Positions 16,614-25,907 of a DNA stretch of 64,000 nucleotides are shown here, piece by piece (within the stretch, counting starts at the first letter, position 1; each line of letters begins with the position of its first letter). Source of the DNA: Lacticaseibacillus mingshuiensis (lineage in GTDB: Bacteria > Bacillota > Bacilli > Lactobacillales > Lactobacillaceae). The stretch spans positions 248,001 to 312,000 of the forward strand of contig NZ_BOLS01000001.1 in the NCBI RefSeq assembly GCF_016861785.1, in the 5' to 3' direction. The translations under genes were made by a program, and so were the position numbers. Below the pieces are notes generated by a model that did no database searches, was not told where the DNA came from, and was given only the letters and a program-made list of their open reading frames with translations.

Positions 16614-18380
16614 TTACAGCGTGTTGGTTGCGCCTTTGTAGACGATGCCACGACGGGAGTCAACGGTGATCACTTGACCATCGGTGATGAGCGTCGTTGC
16701 GTCGGTTGCGCCGACAACAACTGGGATTCCCATTGCGATGCCGACAACGGCTGCAGGAGAGGTTAGCCCACCATTTTCAACGACCAGCGCAGCAGCTTTT
16801 TCGATTGCTGGCAGGTAGTCTTTATCGGTGGTCTTAACGACCAGAATGTCGCCCTTTTGCATCTTGGAAGCAGCTTCCGTTGCGTTTGCCGCAACGACAG
16901 CCTTGCCGACCGTTGCTTCATCGCCAACACCGGAACCTTCGACCAGCTTGGAGCCGATCAATTGAACCTTCATGACGTTTGTGGTGCCGCTTTCGCCAAC
17001 TGGCACGCCGGCGGTGATCAAGATCAGATCGCCTTCTTCAGCAAAGCCGAGCTCTTGCGCCTTCTTGGTGGCAAGGTCGAACATCGCATCGGTGCCCTCT
17101 GGCTTTTCGGTGATGACTGGGAAAACACCGCGGTTGATGGTCAAACTGCGCTGGGTCTTCTCGTCGAACGTGATCGCCAAGATGTTGGCGTAAGGACGAT
17201 ACTTGGAGATCATGCGGGCGGTGTAGCCGGACTGGGTGGCTGCAACAATGGTCTTGACGCCAAGTTTTGCGGCGGTCAGCGCAACTGCGCGGCCGACAGA
17301 CTCGGTGACACTTTCCTTGCCGAAGTCCTTCAGTTCATATGGCTGGCCGATCTCGATCTGCTTGTCGATGTAATCATCGATCGTTGCCATGGCAGCAACA
17401 GATTCAACAGGGTACTTCCCGTTGGCAGATTCGCCGGAGAGCATCGTCGCATCGGTGCCATCGAAAACAGCGTTCGCAACGTCGTTTACTTCGGCACGGG
17501 TCGGACGTGGGTTCTCCTGCATGGAATCAAGCATCTGGGTGGCCGTGATAACTGGCTTGCCAGCTGCGTTGCACTTGCGGATCAGATCCTTTTGAACGAT
17601 TGGAACATGTTCAAACGGAATTTCAACACCCATGTCGCCACGGGCAACCATCAGCCCATCGGAGACTTTGAGAATGTCATCGAAGTTGTCGATGCCTTCC
17701 TGGGATTCGATCTTCGGGTAGATCTGAACGTTCAGCGCGTCCTTTTCCTCGAGCAATTCGCGGATATCAAGGACGTCCTGTGGCTTACGGACAAAGGATG
17801 CGGCGATGAAGTTGATGCCGTTATCCAGGCCGAAGCGGATATCATCGGAATCCTTTTCCGTGATCCCAGGCAGGTTGATGGAGACGCCAGGTGCGTTGAC
17901 ACCTTTACGGCTACCAAGAGAGCCATCGTTTTGAACGGTGGTGACCAATTCCTTGTTGGCTTCATCTTTTTCAGTGATCAGCATGTCGATCAGCCCATCA
18001 TCAAACAGCACATGGCCGCCAACATGAGTATCGTCATACAGACCTGGGTATGTCACAGCAAGCTTTTCTTTGGTCCCTTTGAGATCAGCATCCATTGAGA
18101 TGCGAACCACATCGCCAGTGGTAAATTCGATGTAGCCAGTCGGGGTGTCCTCAACCGTTGTCCGGATCTCGGCGCCCTTGGTGTCCAGCATGATGCCGAC
18201 TGTTTTGCCGGTGATCTTTTCTGCTTCATGAACCATCGTCAACCGTTCGAGATGTTCCTCATGGGTCCCATGAGAGAAGTTGAACCGGAATACGTTAGCC
18301 CCTGCTTCGATCAATTTAACAATGATGTCCGTCGTGTTTGACGCCGGGCCAAGCGTGCTAACGATCTTGGTCTTTTTCAT
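16614..18380 (-). CDS. pyk: Pyruvate kinase
   Basis: A 588-residue enzyme that makes pyruvate and ATP from phosphoenolpyruvate and ADP. The barrel domain begins MKKTKIVSTLGPASN; the metal and substrate site is around GVEIPFEHVPIVQKDLIRKC and the signature VITATQMLDSM. The last 110 or so residues (from VGDEATVGKAVVAANATEAA) are the extra PEP-utilising-like C-terminal domain found in Bacillus and lactobacilli. The start at 18380 lies 9 bases after AAGGAGCG. It is 80 bp downstream of pfkA in the same direction, the usual pfkA-pyk glycolytic operon. Confidence 0.97.
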   Translation of the reverse strand: MKKTKIVSTLGPASNTTDIIVKLIEAGANVFRFNFSHGTHEEHLERLTMVHEAEKITGKTVGIMLDTKGAEIRTTVEDTPTGYIEFTTGDVVRISMDADLKGTKEKLAVTYPGLYDDTHVGGHVLFDDGLIDMLITEKDEANKELVTTVQNDGSLGSRKGVNAPGVSINLPGITEKDSDDIRFGLDNGINFIAASFVRKPQDVLDIRELLEEKDALNVQIYPKIESQEGIDNFDDILKVSDGLMVARGDMGVEIPFEHVPIVQKDLIRKCNAAGKPVITATQMLDSMQENPRPTRAEVNDVANAVFDGTDATMLSGESANGKYPVESVAAMATIDDYIDKQIEIGQPYELKDFGKESVTESVGRAVALTAAKLGVKTIVAATQSGYTARMISKYRPYANILAITFDEKTQRSLTINRGVFPVITEKPEGTDAMFDLATKKAQELGFAEEGDLILITAGVPVGESGTTNVMKVQLIGSKLVEGSGVGDEATVGKAVVAANATEAASKMQKGDILVVKTTDKDYLPAIEKAAALVVENGGLTSPAAVVGIAMGIPVVVGATDATTLITDGQVITVDSRRGIVYKGATNTL

Positions 18381-18458
18381 ATAAGAAATCGCTCCTTTGA
18401 CATTTTTTATAAACATGACTTTAAGGTCAGATTTACCAGAAATTGATGGTGCCGAAAA

Positions 18459-19418
18459 TTAGTAAGCGAGATCGTCCGCAAGTTGATGCAGGGACAATTC
18501 CGCGTGATGCTTAGCGTTGAACAGGTCCGTCATCGGGTGGTTAACAAGCTTGTTGTCAAGCACACCGACGGCCAAGCCGCCCTTGCCAGCCATCAATAAT
18601 TCGACCGCATAGGCGCCCATCTGGGAAGCCAAAACGCGATCGCGCAAGGTTGGGCTGCCGCCGCGCTGAACATGGCCCAGCGTGGTTGCACGCAGCTGGA
18701 AGTCGCCGTACTGGCCGAGTTCCTCAGCGAACTTCTCGGCGCTCATGACGCCTTCAGCGATCACAACAATGCCGTGCTTTTGGCCGCGTTGACGCTGCGA
18801 ACGCAGATGATCCGCAACCTTTTTCACGTCATAGTCGTGTTCTGGGATGATGATGTCGGAAGCGCCGCCAGCAACGCCGGCCCACAAGGCGATATCGCCT
18901 GCGCCGCGACCCATCACTTCAACAACGAAGGTGCGTTCATGGGACTTCGCGGTGTCGCGCAGTTTGTCGATCGCATCCAGCGCAGTCGTGGCTGCGGTGT
19001 CAAAGCCGATCGTGAAGTCGGTGTAAGGGATATCGTTATCGATGGTCCCTGGCAGACCGATCGCGTTGTAGCCGTGCTCGGTCAAGCGCAGTGCGCCATG
19101 ATAGGAACCGTCGCCACCGATCACGACAAGCGCGTCGATGCCGAACTTGTTGAGCTGCTCGATGCCTTTGAGCTGAGTTGGCTCTTCGGCAAATTCAGGG
19201 TACCGTGCGGAGTAAAGCATGGTACCGCCGACACCGATGACATCGCTGACGGAAGCCGCGTCCATCTGGAAGATGTCACCGGCCACCAAACCAGCAAAGC
19301 CATAGTTGATACCGTAGACTTCAAGCCCTTCATGCAAGGCTTTGCGTGCGACGGCGCGAACGGCTGCGTTCATGCCCGGGGCATCGCCACCACTAGTCAA
19401 GATCCCAATGCGTTTCAT
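18459..19418 (-). CDS. pfkA: ATP-dependent 6-phosphofructokinase
   Basis: A 319-residue enzyme that phosphorylates fructose 6-phosphate. ATP binding is [19 protein letters not shown] near the N-terminus and GGDGSYHGA near 103; the catalytic stretch is [19 protein letters not shown], and the substrate loop is [12 protein letters not shown]. Length is exactly that of the bacterial tetrameric enzyme. Of two adjacent ATGs, the one at 19418 has the better distance (5 bases) from GAGGTG. It leads the pfkA-pyk pair; no CcpA site is obvious upstream in the short gap to dnaE. Confidence 0.97.
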   Translation of the reverse strand: MKRIGILTSGGDAPGMNAAVRAVARKALHEGLEVYGINYGFAGLVAGDIFQMDAASVSDVIGVGGTMLYSARYPEFAEEPTQLKGIEQLNKFGIDALVVIGGDGSYHGALRLTEHGYNAIGLPGTIDNDIPYTDFTIGFDTAATTALDAIDKLRDTAKSHERTFVVEVMGRGAGDIALWAGVAGGASDIIIPEHDYDVKKVADHLRSQRQRGQKHGIVVIAEGVMSAEKFAEELGQYGDFQLRATTLGHVQRGGSPTLRDRVLASQMGAYAVELLMAGKGGLAVGVLDNKLVNHPMTDLFNAKHHAELSLHQLADDLAY

Positions 19419-19506
19419 CATTTCACCTCATGAATATTCTTTTTAGGACCACGGGGCCCCAAACACAGAAATCATAACACTTTTCAGAAAAAAAGTCGCC
19501 TATTGT

Positions 19507-22500
19507 TCAAGATTTTACGTTTGTTGCGCTTTTTTGTTTGTTTGAGCGATACACCACGTTCTTTTCGCCCAATTGTGCACGCAACTGGCTCAATAAATCG
19601 TCATCGGCCTGCACCCAGTAGGCCCGCGCAAGCATCACGGATTCCTTGCTGGCGGCGTTCACAGTGATCACGGGAATCGAGCCGCGATGGTCGCGTAGAA
19701 CTTTCAGTAAGTCGCGTTGCGCCGTTTGCGTCACATTGCCAGGCAGCTGAAGGAATAGCTGTCCCGCAGGCAACGCCGCCACGGCCGCCTCACCGCTGAC
19801 CACGCTGTCCGCGATCAGCTGCAAGTTGTCGTTGCGCATCTCGGTGCGGCCGCTGACCAGAATCACGCTATCGGCAGCCAGATCGGCCACACCTTGGAAT
19901 TGATTTGGAAAAACCGTGACCGAGGTGGCCCCAGTCGCATCCTGTCCGTCAATGAAGGCCATCTCCTGCCCCTTTTTCGTGCGGATGCGCTTGATGCGGC
20001 GCACGACCAGCACGACTTCGACCTTGCTGTCCTCGACCAGTTGCGCGACCGGGGTGATGTGATGAAACCCGCTCAATTGCGCGACATAGCGATCGACTGG
20101 GTGGCCGGAGAGATAAACACCCAGCACGTCTGCCTGCCGCTCGATGCGCTCGCCTTCCGACCAATCCGCGATCGCGACCGGTTTTGGCTGAAGCACCGCG
20201 AACAGCGCGACATCATTACCAGCCAGGCGCACCGAGTCGATCAATTCATCCAGCCCAGCCGCGAGCGCCGCGCGGTTGGGTTCCAGGCTGTCAAAGGCGC
20301 CTGCCTCGATCAGTGGCATCAGCATCTCTTGTTTTTGCCACTTCACGTCGAGCCGCTGAAGCAATTGCCGAAGCGAGGCGAAGGCCCCACTTTGCCGCGC
20401 GCTGAGCACCGCCGAGGCAAAATCATTGCGGACCCCTTTGACATTGAGCAGGCCAAAGCGAATCGCGCCGTCTGCTTGAAGCGTGAAAAACCGTTGGCTG
20501 GCATTGATATCCGGGCCAAGCACCGGCTGTTTTCGCCGTTTCAGCTCCTGCACGTAAAGCCGCAATTTCGGGGTGTTGTTGAAGGACGTATTCATCACCG
20601 CGGTGAAAAACGCCGTCGGGTAATGTACCTTGATAAACGCGAGCCAGCAGGCCACCATGCTGTAAGCAACGGCGTGACTGCGGTTGAACCCGTAGTCGCC
20701 GAATTTATCGATGTAGTCGAACACGGTCTCTGCCGTCTGGGCGTCGTAGCCCTTGTTTTGCGAGCCGGCCACGAACTTGGCGCGCTGCGCATCCAGGGTC
20801 GCCTGCTCCTTATGACTGACCGCCCGCCGCAGCGTGTCCGCTTCCGCCAGGGAAAATCCGGCCATGGTGCTAGCCACTTGCATGACCTGCTCCTGATAGA
20901 CGAGGACGCCGTATGTGCTGCGTAAAATTGGCGCCAGCGCCGCAACGGGATACACGACGGGCTTATCGCCACGCTTGCGGGCAATGAACTCGTTGATATA
21001 ATCCTTTGGCCCCGGGCGATACAAGGCGTTGACCGCGACGACATCCTCGAACTGGCTGACCTGCATTTGCTTGAGGACCGCTTGGATGCCGGCGCTTTCG
21101 AACTGGAACACGCCATTGGTGTCCCCTCGGGCAAAAAGCGCCAGCGTCGGCGGATCATCCAGCGGAATCTGTTTCGGATCAAATGGCTTGCCGGTCAGAC
21201 GCGAAACAAGCTTGCTAGCTTCCGCCAAAATACTGAGATTCCGCAACCCAAGAAAGTCGATCTTCAGCAAGCCCAGTGCCTCGACATCATCCTTGGGCAC
21301 CTGGGTCTGGGCGATGTTGTCGCTGCCAGTCTGAAGGGCCACGGTATCGGTCAGCGGCTCCTGCGCCAGCACGATGCCAGCCGCATGGGTCGAGTCATGG
21401 CGCGGCAGGCCTTCCAGCGCCACGGCAATGTTGAATAGCCGCTGATTTTCTGGTCGGTCCGTGATGAGATTACGCAACGGCAACGATTTTTTCACCGCGT
21501 CTGCCAACGTGATATGGAGGTCGCTGGGAACGGCCTTGCTCCAATTGCTGAGGTCACCCTGCGACAGCCCCATCACCCGCCCGACATCGCGCAGCGCCTG
21601 CTTGGCCCCAAATGTGCCAAACGTGATGATCTGCGCCATGTGGTCATCCCCATAACGGTCATGCACGTACTGAATCAGCTCCGCGCGGCGGTCATCGGGA
21701 ATGTCCAGATCGATATCCGGCATATTTTTCCGATTCGGATTAAGAAACCGTTCAAACAGCAGGTCGTATTGGAGCGGGTCGACCTCGGTGATCGCCAGCG
21801 CGTAGCTGACCAGCGAGCCCGCCGCCGAGCCGCGCCCCGGCCCGGTCATGATGCCGACTTCATGGGCATGGTGAATCACATCCCACACGACCAGGAAATA
21901 ATCGGCAAAGCCCATTTGGTCGATCACGCCGAGCTCATACGCCAGCCGTTCCTGATAGGCTTGTGGCACCGCCTGTTCGGCAAAGCGCTTCGCCAGCCCC
22001 GTTTCCGCCAGCGTCGTCAAATAGGTTTTCGCCGACTCCCCGTCCGGTGTGGCAAAATGCGGCAGCTGGGGCTGACGAAAGACGATCTCGGCGTCGATCT
22101 TGGCGACAAGCGCCGCCTGCGCGGCCAGTGCGTTGTCAAAGCCCGCATCCACAAACGGCTGGGCCGCGACTTCCGGTTTCGGTAGCCAATCTGGGCCCGC
22201 ATCCATCAGGGTCGGATCGCGCTGATTAAGCAGCGTGTTGTCGTCGATCGCCTCGAGGACTTTTTTCAAAAACGCATCCTGCGGGTCCAGATACGCCACA
22301 TTGCCCAGTGCGATCAGTGGGATGTGATGGCTCTGGGCAAAAGCAGGAAGCGCCGTCGTCAGGTCGGCCGCCGTCACGCCCAGATAAAGGTCGGCCGGCT
22401 GGCGGTCGGCGATCGCGGCCACTTTTGCCTCGGCCGGCACCTGCTCGGCCCGCGCGTCGTCTTGCGCAAGTAGGGCCGCGCCCGGGATGATCGCGGCTAA

Positions 22501-22833
22501 GCCGGAAAATGCGGGCAGCTCCGGGATGGTCAGCGCGTGATCGGCCAACTTGATGGCGCTTGAGACTTTGAGCAGCTGATGATAGCCAGCCGTCGTTTCG
22601 GCGATCAGCAAACAATCCCCTGTGTCCAGCGCGACATGAAGGCCGAGCAGGGGTTTGATGCCGGCTTTGGTCGCCGCTTTGTAGAATTCAACGATGCCAT
22701 ACACGACATTGAGATCGGTCAGCGCGATCGCGTCATAGCCGCGCGCCTTTGCCGTCTGAACGAGTTGGGGCACCGTCAATGGACTTTTCAGTAAGCTATA
22801 GCTACTGATCACTTGTAATTGGGTAAACGTCAT
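19507..22833 (-). CDS. dnaE: DNA polymerase III subunit alpha (DnaE)
   Basis: A 1108-residue replicative polymerase of the Gram-positive DnaE class. An N-terminal PHP domain begins VISSYSLLKSPLTVPQLV; note that the usual HxH metal motif after the first strand is absent (VISSYSLL), as in inactive PHP domains of this class. The catalytic acids are in NMPDIDLDIPDDRR and in the palm region FGTFGAKQALRDVGRVMG; a C-terminal OB fold runs around VVRRIKRIRTKKGQEMAFID. In Firmicutes this enzyme extends primers before PolC. It ends about 90 bp before pfkA. Confidence 0.96.
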   Translation of the reverse strand: MTFTQLQVISSYSLLKSPLTVPQLVQTAKARGYDAIALTDLNVVYGIVEFYKAATKAGIKPLLGLHVALDTGDCLLIAETTAGYHQLLKVSSAIKLADHALTIPELPAFSGLAAIIPGAALLAQDDARAEQVPAEAKVAAIADRQPADLYLGVTAADLTTALPAFAQSHHIPLIALGNVAYLDPQDAFLKKVLEAIDDNTLLNQRDPTLMDAGPDWLPKPEVAAQPFVDAGFDNALAAQAALVAKIDAEIVFRQPQLPHFATPDGESAKTYLTTLAETGLAKRFAEQAVPQAYQERLAYELGVIDQMGFADYFLVVWDVIHHAHEVGIMTGPGRGSAAGSLVSYALAITEVDPLQYDLLFERFLNPNRKNMPDIDLDIPDDRRAELIQYVHDRYGDDHMAQIITFGTFGAKQALRDVGRVMGLSQGDLSNWSKAVPSDLHITLADAVKKSLPLRNLITDRPENQRLFNIAVALEGLPRHDSTHAAGIVLAQEPLTDTVALQTGSDNIAQTQVPKDDVEALGLLKIDFLGLRNLSILAEASKLVSRLTGKPFDPKQIPLDDPPTLALFARGDTNGVFQFESAGIQAVLKQMQVSQFEDVVAVNALYRPGPKDYINEFIARKRGDKPVVYPVAALAPILRSTYGVLVYQEQVMQVASTMAGFSLAEADTLRRAVSHKEQATLDAQRAKFVAGSQNKGYDAQTAETVFDYIDKFGDYGFNRSHAVAYSMVACWLAFIKVHYPTAFFTAVMNTSFNNTPKLRLYVQELKRRKQPVLGPDINASQRFFTLQADGAIRFGLLNVKGVRNDFASAVLSARQSGAFASLRQLLQRLDVKWQKQEMLMPLIEAGAFDSLEPNRAALAAGLDELIDSVRLAGNDVALFAVLQPKPVAIADWSEGERIERQADVLGVYLSGHPVDRYVAQLSGFHHITPVAQLVEDSKVEVVLVVRRIKRIRTKKGQEMAFIDGQDATGATSVTVFPNQFQGVADLAADSVILVSGRTEMRNDNLQLIADSVVSGEAAVAALPAGQLFLQLPGNVTQTAQRDLLKVLRDHRGSIPVITVNAASKESVMLARAYWVQADDDLLSQLRAQLGEKNVVYRSNKQKSATNVKS

Positions 22834-22930
22834 ATTGCCACCTCACCTTCCATTATACCCGACTGCAAGCATGTCACGGTTGCAATCTTGCCCGAGCGTG
22901 TTAAGATAGCGAATGAAAAGGGGAGATAGT

Positions 22931-23128
22931 ATGCGCTATATCGTGACACTTTTCTGGGGCATCCTGCTCGGGCAAGTCACTGGCTTTTTGGTCAGTGCCC
23001 TGGGCGGCAGCAGTTTCGACATGAAGAGTAGCTTTATTTTCAGCATTATCTTCGTGCTCATCCTGTTCCTTCTGCCACCAATCATGGAGCATTTCGCCCC
23101 GCAGCCGGCAAAGGAAAAAAAGGACTGA
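22931..23128 (+). CDS. DUF2929 family small membrane protein (YjzD-like)
   Basis: A 65-residue protein with two hydrophobic helices, MRYIVTLFWGILLGQVTGFL and SSFIFSIIFVLILFLLPPIM, and a lysine-rich tail. This is the DUF2929/YjzD pattern; function unknown. The start was chosen at the ATG 5 bases after GGGGAG, not the upstream in-frame codon. It is divergent from dnaE, with about 100 bp between the starts, an arrangement I recall from other lactobacilli. A small TCTGC/GCAGA hairpin and T run follow and may end transcription. Confidence 0.75.
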   Translation: MRYIVTLFWGILLGQVTGFLVSALGGSSFDMKSSFIFSIIFVLILFLLPPIMEHFAPQPAKEKKD

Positions 23129-23218
23129 ATGTCCACAGAATAACCAAAATGGGTCAACGTCTGCGTTTGCAGATGTCGGCTTATTTTTTTGCGCAAAAGA
23201 CGCCTCTCGCTTGGAGAC

Positions 23219-23273
23219 AAAAAAGCCCCCGCTCCTTCGCAGCCAGGTGTTGGCGGCGACATTGAGCGAGGGA
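23219..23273 (-). terminator. Terminator of the lipoprotein gene
   Basis: On the minus strand CCCTCGCTC pairs with GAGCGGGGG across a long GC-rich loop and is followed by CTTTTTTG. It lies just after the lipoprotein stop codon. Confidence 0.65.
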
Positions 23274-23281
23274 CTGACGCG

Positions 23282-24142
23282 TTATTTCGTTAAATAAATA
23301 TAAAGTTCTGTGGTCGAATAACCGACATCGAACTTCACGCCATTGCTGACGATGGTATCGATCGTCGTTGAACTGCTGTTGGCATTCTTGGTCGCATCTT
23401 GGAACTTCTTGCCGACTTTGGTCGCATCTGCGCCAACCGCATTGGCCAAAACGCCAAATTGCACACCAAACGCCTCTTGGAGCTTCTTATCCTTCAGCGC
23501 TTTGATCGGCACAATATCGACCGCGGACATCAACTGACCATCTTGAACGTTGACGCGAACGGTGCCGCCCGTGGTCTTCAGGACCTGCTTGAGGCCATCG
23601 ACACTCGTCGGCAGCTGCTGATCCTTGGTCGCCGCAGTGGCTTTGTCCATCGCTGCCTTCAATTCTGTTTGCGTTTTGACCAAGGCCGCGCGCTGGGCCT
23701 CCGTCATTGCGGCCAGTTCCGCTTTGGTCGGCTGCTTGGCTGTTGCCGCGGACTTGAGCTGCGCCTGCACGGATTTTGGCAGCGCCGTTGCGATGATCGC
23801 CTGATTGAAGGTGGCGGCAACTTTGCTGTACGTCCCCAGCGACTTGGCCGCTTTCACGGTCACGGTCTTCGTCGTGTCGCCGGCGGTCAGTTTGACCTGC
23901 TGGGCCTTTGTGGAGGTCGGAATGCTGATCACATAACTGCCACTGTTGATCTTTGCCGTGCCACTGGTGGTATCCGCCTGATACGAAACCGTCTTGTGGC
24001 CGGACGCACTGCCTTTGATCACCGCGACCATGCCATCTTGCTGATAAGTGGTCTTGCTGGTATCCAGCTTTTGGCCGCATCCCGCTAACAGAAATAGCAG
24101 GCCGGCTGTTGCTGCCAATAGAATTTTTTGTTTTTTCATCAA
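23282..24142 (-). CDS. Putative lipoprotein of unknown function
   Basis: A 286-residue protein with a lipoprotein signal: MMKKQKILLAATAGLLFLLA, then the lipobox LAGC with Cys21 as the lipid anchor. The mature part has a small beta-rich segment up to about residue 100 (VKLTAGDTTKTVTVKAAKS), then an Ala/Lys/Thr-rich helical stretch, and a C-terminal domain ending GVKFDVGYSTTELYIYLTK. I do not recognise a family with certainty. It should sit on the outer face of the membrane. It is monocistronic, flanked by a palindrome and a repeat upstream and a terminator downstream. Confidence 0.75.
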   Translation of the reverse strand: MMKKQKILLAATAGLLFLLAGCGQKLDTSKTTYQQDGMVAVIKGSASGHKTVSYQADTTSGTAKINSGSYVISIPTSTKAQQVKLTAGDTTKTVTVKAAKSLGTYSKVAATFNQAIIATALPKSVQAQLKSAATAKQPTKAELAAMTEAQRAALVKTQTELKAAMDKATAATKDQQLPTSVDGLKQVLKTTGGTVRVNVQDGQLMSAVDIVPIKALKDKKLQEAFGVQFGVLANAVGADATKVGKKFQDATKNANSSSTTIDTIVSNGVKFDVGYSTTELYIYLTK

Positions 24143-24202
24143 AATCTCTTCCTTTACAAGGTCTGAAGGAAAGAATAACCCGCCGCGCGCGCTTGTGCAA
24201 CT

Positions 24203-24227
24203 AAAATGTGACTACGTGTCACATTTT
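24203..24227. promoter_or_regulatory. Perfect palindrome upstream of the lipoprotein gene
   Basis: AAAATGTGAC and GTCACATTTT form a perfect 10-bp inverted repeat around TACGT, about 60 bp upstream of the lipoprotein start. The core TGTGA/TCACA recalls sites of CRP/FNR-type regulators, though with a 7-bp spacer rather than 6. It could also be a hairpin. No regulator can be named. Confidence 0.5.
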
Positions 24228-24241
24228 GCCTCCTGCGCCTT

Positions 24242-24364
24242 GGTTGGGCTCCGCGGGGCAGGTCTGAAACATTTAGCTGGCCTAGGTGCTCGCTGGCCAA
24301 GAGCGCCATCAAGCACCCAGGCCAGACTAACTGCTCAGACCTAAGCGCCGCACTGCGCACCCTG
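24242..24364 (-). repeat. Family A structured repeat, copy A4, overlapping the end of the nucleotidase gene
   Basis: A 123-bp element read on the minus strand: it begins CAGGGTGCGCAG and ends GGAGCCCAACC like copies A1 and A2. GGTCTGA pairs with TCAGACC, CTGGCCT with AGGCCAG, and GGTGCT with AGCACC; the tip is CTTGATGGC with GCCAGCGAG (8 of 9 pairs, one wobble). Its 5' end lies inside the neighbouring coding sequence and supplies the last seven sense codons plus the stop. Confidence 0.8.
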
Positions 24365-25906
24365 TACTTTGAAGTTGTGGTCCACGGTAGCCTCGAGCTT
24401 CGGATTCGCGCGCAGATAGTTTGCGATGAGCTCGGTCATATCCTTTTGATTTTCACGGACGATCTTGCTTTGATCGAACATCGCAAAATTACCGCCTCCG
24501 CCTGCGCGATACTGGTTGACCGTGACTTCATAGAATGCAGTCGGTGCAACCGGCGCGCCGTGATAGCGCAAGCCGACCACGCGCCGCCCCACTGGTTGGC
24601 GGATATCCAAGGTGTAATCGATGCCCTGATACATGTCGTAATTATACTGCTGCGGCTTTGGCAGGAGGAACCGCTGTGTGACCGCCAACTCGCCGTGGTC
24701 ATCGAGGGAAAAATATTCCGCGCATTGCTCAAGTGCAGCTTTGAGATCTGCCCCACTGAGCCGCATCACCGCCAGCGTATTGGGATAAATGTAATTGGTG
24801 ACCACATCGCGCATCGATATCTGCTGCCCAAACCCGCGGCCATCGTCATTGAACAGTGCGGTCCCGGCAATATCCGTGCCCGTCGCCGCCATTTCGACCC
24901 GGTTGATGAATTCGATGTAAGGATGTTCCGCCACCCGCGCCTGAAACGAATCGGTGATCGTCATGTCGCCTTTGATCACCTGGCCCAGCGGTGCATCAAG
25001 CCAATCCTCAACCTGCGGGGCAACGGTCGCCACGGCGGCCAAAACTTGCGGCGCCGGCACTTGATGGCCCGTTTTCACCAATTCGGCGTGCTTGTCAGTC
25101 ACGCGCCAATGCTGGCCCTCCTGCGCAAGCGTCAGCGTGATCTTGCCGACGTCCTCACCGCGGTAGCCCGGCTGCGTGGTCGCCACCCCGTTGACAAGGC
25201 CGGCCAGTTCGCGGTGTTGATGCCCCGTCACCAGCGCATCCACACCTGGCAACTGGCTGAGTTCGTAGCCGACATTTTCCCCGGTCAAGGCCTCGGTCGG
25301 CTCGCCAGTCTCAAGATCACGCTCGAACCCGCCGTGATACGCGATCACCACCACATCCGCCAGTTTGCGCAGGCGTGGCAGCCACTTTTTCGCGGTCTGC
25401 AGCGCATCGACAAACGTCAGGCCTTCAATATTGGCCGGCCCTTCCCAGTGCGGAATGTAAGACGTGGTCAGCCCCAGCACCGCCACCTTGGCGCCGCCGC
25501 GTTCAAAGATCTGATAGGGCTTGCCGAACGCTGGCTTTTTCCCGCGCAAAATATTTGCGCACAAAATGGGATAATTCAGCGTTGCGATTGCGTCTTGCAG
25601 GTTCGCCGCGCCGTAATTGAACTCGTGATTGCCGATGATGCCGGCATCATAGCCCACCGCATCGTAAGCGGCGGTCAACAGGCGCGGATCGGGCTGGACC
25701 TTCGCGGCAAAATACGCAAGTGGCGACCCCTGGAGCCAGTCGCCATTTTCGATCGTCAATGTCGGCCCGTCCGCGTGGCGCCTGAGATCATCCAGCACCG
25801 TTTTTGCCTTGGCTAGGGAAAATGGTTGGTCCTCGCCGCGCTTGCTGTAGGTCGTCGGCAACACAAAGCCGTGCGTATCACTGGTAGACAAGATCGTTAG
25901 TTGCAT
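24341..25906 (-). CDS. 5'-nucleotidase/cyclic phosphodiesterase family protein, cytoplasmic
   Basis: A 521-residue two-domain metallophosphatase of the UshA/YfkN type. Metal ligands are in STSDTHG, ENGDWLQGSPLAYF, GNHEFNYG, VIAYHGGFE and TGHQHRELAG; the C-terminal nucleotide-binding domain follows from residue 310. There is no signal peptide, so unlike UshA it is probably cytoplasmic, as in other lactobacillar members. The substrate could be nucleotides or another phosphate ester. Its last residues GAQCGA and stop come from repeat A4. It starts one base after the DUF1836 stop and is probably in that operon. Confidence 0.88.
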   Translation of the reverse strand: MQLTILSTSDTHGFVLPTTYSKRGEDQPFSLAKAKTVLDDLRRHADGPTLTIENGDWLQGSPLAYFAAKVQPDPRLLTAAYDAVGYDAGIIGNHEFNYGAANLQDAIATLNYPILCANILRGKKPAFGKPYQIFERGGAKVAVLGLTTSYIPHWEGPANIEGLTFVDALQTAKKWLPRLRKLADVVVIAYHGGFERDLETGEPTEALTGENVGYELSQLPGVDALVTGHQHRELAGLVNGVATTQPGYRGEDVGKITLTLAQEGQHWRVTDKHAELVKTGHQVPAPQVLAAVATVAPQVEDWLDAPLGQVIKGDMTITDSFQARVAEHPYIEFINRVEMAATGTDIAGTALFNDDGRGFGQQISMRDVVTNYIYPNTLAVMRLSGADLKAALEQCAEYFSLDDHGELAVTQRFLLPKPQQYNYDMYQGIDYTLDIRQPVGRRVVGLRYHGAPVAPTAFYEVTVNQYRAGGGGNFAMFDQSKIVRENQKDMTELIANYLRANPKLEATVDHNFKVQGAQCGA

Positions 25907-25907
25907 G

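Noticed and set aside
16857-18098. A 413-codon open frame antisense to pyk
   Set aside because: It lies wholly inside the well-supported pyruvate kinase gene. GC-rich codons create long antisense frames; the same holds for frames opposite rpsA, obgE, mupG and the nucleotidase gene.
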